DNA of 64,000 bases, taken from contig NZ_NWMW01000001.1 of the NCBI RefSeq assembly GCF_002351485.1, positions 1,054,001-1,118,000 on the forward strand. Direction: 5' to 3'. A model generated the notes under the pieces. It did no database searches. It had not been told where the DNA came from and saw nothing but the letters and a program-made list of their open reading frames with translations. This DNA comes from Sphingomonas spermidinifaciens. Its GTDB lineage: Bacteria; Pseudomonadota; Alphaproteobacteria; Sphingomonadales; Sphingomonadaceae. Shown piece after piece: positions 63,231-64,000 of the stretch. Position numbers and translations under genes: made by a program. Each line of letters begins with the position of its first letter. Within the stretch, counting starts at the first letter, position 1.

Positions 63231-64000
63231 AGCCGCGGCCGACGGCCGCCGCGGCCAGCCCGCGCACGTCGACCCGCGCCTTCAACCGCGCGGCAAGGAG
63301 CGCGGTGCCACTTACCTTGCGCTGGACGAACAGCACCTCGGCATCGGGCACGTGCCACGTCGCGCGGTCGGCGGCGAGAGCCCGCCCCTCCTCGCGCACC
63401 ACGGGGACAAAGGCGCGATCGCCGAAGTCGAACGGGCCGGGGCGATTGAGCGTGGCGTCGATCGCGGCGATGATGCGATCCACCGACGCCCGGTGCGCCT
63501 TCACCGCATCCGCACCAAGAAAGCCCGTCTCGACCGCGACCTCGCGCACGCGATCGAGATCGCGGTCCAGCCCCGCCTCGATCAGCCGGCGATAGGCGGC
63601 CGACGTCTCGGCGGGCACGTCGCGCGCCGCGCCGAAGTCGAGCAGGACCAGCGCGCCGCTCTCCGGCTGCCAGCGATAGTTCGCGGAATTGGGATCGGTC
63701 TGCATCGCGCCGAACTCGAACAGCTCGCGCAGTACAAGCGTCAGCAGCACCGTCATCGCGGCGTCGCGCGTCGCCTGCGGCTCGCCCTCCAGCGCCTCGA
63801 TCGGCCGTCCCTCGACGAACGACATGGCGAGCACCCGCGGGGTCGTCAGGTCGGGCTCGAGCACCGGCACGACGTAGCGCGCGTCGCCCGCCAGCCGCTC
63901 TCCATAAAGGCGAAGCTGTTCGCCCTCGCGAACATAATCGGCCTCCTCCGCCAGTTGGCGCTTGGCGGCGGCAAGTAGCGGAGCGAGGTCGAGCCCGGCG
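63229..64000 (-). CDS. ABC1/UbiB family kinase-like protein, 5' end beyond window
   Basis: C-terminal 256 codons or so of an ABC1 (AarF/UbiB) atypical kinase, with the frame open through base 63999. Visible features are KRQLAEEADYVREGEQLRLY, FVEGRPIEAL, QTDPNSANYRWQ (the variant of the family's DPHPGN motif) and VLLDFGAARDVP (metal-binding DFG). The family acts in ubiquinone synthesis or lipid handling; with QTDPNSANY it is closer to AarF/COQ8-like members. The N-terminal KxGQ motif is outside the window. Confidence 0.9.
   Translation of the reverse strand, partial: AGLDLAPLLAAAKRQLAEEADYVREGEQLRLYGERLAGDARYVVPVLEPDLTTPRVLAMSFVEGRPIEALEGEPQATRDAAMTVLLTLVLRELFEFGAMQTDPNSANYRWQPESGALVLLDFGAARDVPAETSAAYRRLIEAGLDRDLDRVREVAVETGFLGADAVKAHRASVDRIIAAIDATLNRPGPFDFGDRAFVPVVREEGRALAADRATWHVPDAEVLFVQRKVSGTALLAARLKARVDVRGLAAAAVGRG

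Overview
The window looks like a chromosomal segment of a high-GC alphaproteobacterium of the Sphingomonadales, probably Sphingomonas or a close relative. Evidence is strong GC bias at third codon positions, frequent GTG and TTG starts, ATGA/TTGA translational-coupling junctions, and family content: PhoX-type phosphatase, DUF4129/DUF4350/MoxR/DUF58/SpoIIM/RDD cluster, ligase-associated (LHR) repair genes, CarD, a CIRCE-controlled groESL, and a pdhC/lpdA block. Most of it is ordinary housekeeping and envelope DNA. No CRISPR array, rRNA or prophage was seen; one tRNA (Val, UAC) is present.

Layout. 1-8452: type II secretion locus in divergent operons (gspL-M-E leftward, gspG-H-I-C-D rightward) plus a leftward set of three small inner-membrane proteins resembling PilN/PilO/PilP. 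8.5-11.1 kb: a Tat-exported PhoX-like phosphatase behind a Pho-box-like repeat, a plausible secretion client. 11.3-15.1 kb: lipoprotein, TetR regulator and two exported amidohydrolases, one of which seems to have lost its metal ligands. 15.2-21.9 kb: tightly overlapping MoxR-type cluster. 22-31.8 kb: TraB/GumN protein, groESL, sppA-GNAT, an outer-membrane protein, a TRIC-type channel, a polytopic membrane protein and carD. 31.9-33.3 kb: two DUF2807 exported proteins behind an AT-rich perfect palindrome.

33.35-37.39 kb is the accessory part. A 3457-bp IS1-family element (33762-37218) has 21-bp perfect terminal inverted repeats, an 8-bp target duplication (GCGATGCC), a transposase at its right end, and five passenger genes: a higB toxin, a HigA antitoxin fused to an ImmA/IrrE-like HELEH metalloprotease, and three unrecognised genes. 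It splits a chromosomal gene whose frame is exactly restored when the element and one target copy are removed. An internal IS-end-like sequence suggests the cargo was assembled in steps.

37.4-43.9 kb: LHR DNA-repair genes (pdeM, Lhr-like helicase, MBL exonuclease) without the usual ATP-dependent ligase, interspersed with an aspartic protease and an AraC regulator. 44-52 kb: DUF885 peptidase, queG, a NatAB-type ABC exporter, an exported msrB, a CHAP protein, MarR regulator and tRNA-Val. 52.4-57.8 kb: S41 protease, lpdA and pdhC, with a DUF559 nuclease-like gene inserted just upstream of lpdA whose two ends lie in inverted copies of a ~60-bp repeat. 58-64 kb: universal stress protein, M28 peptidase, trxB, cyclophilin, isocitrate lyase and a partial ABC1/UbiB kinase.
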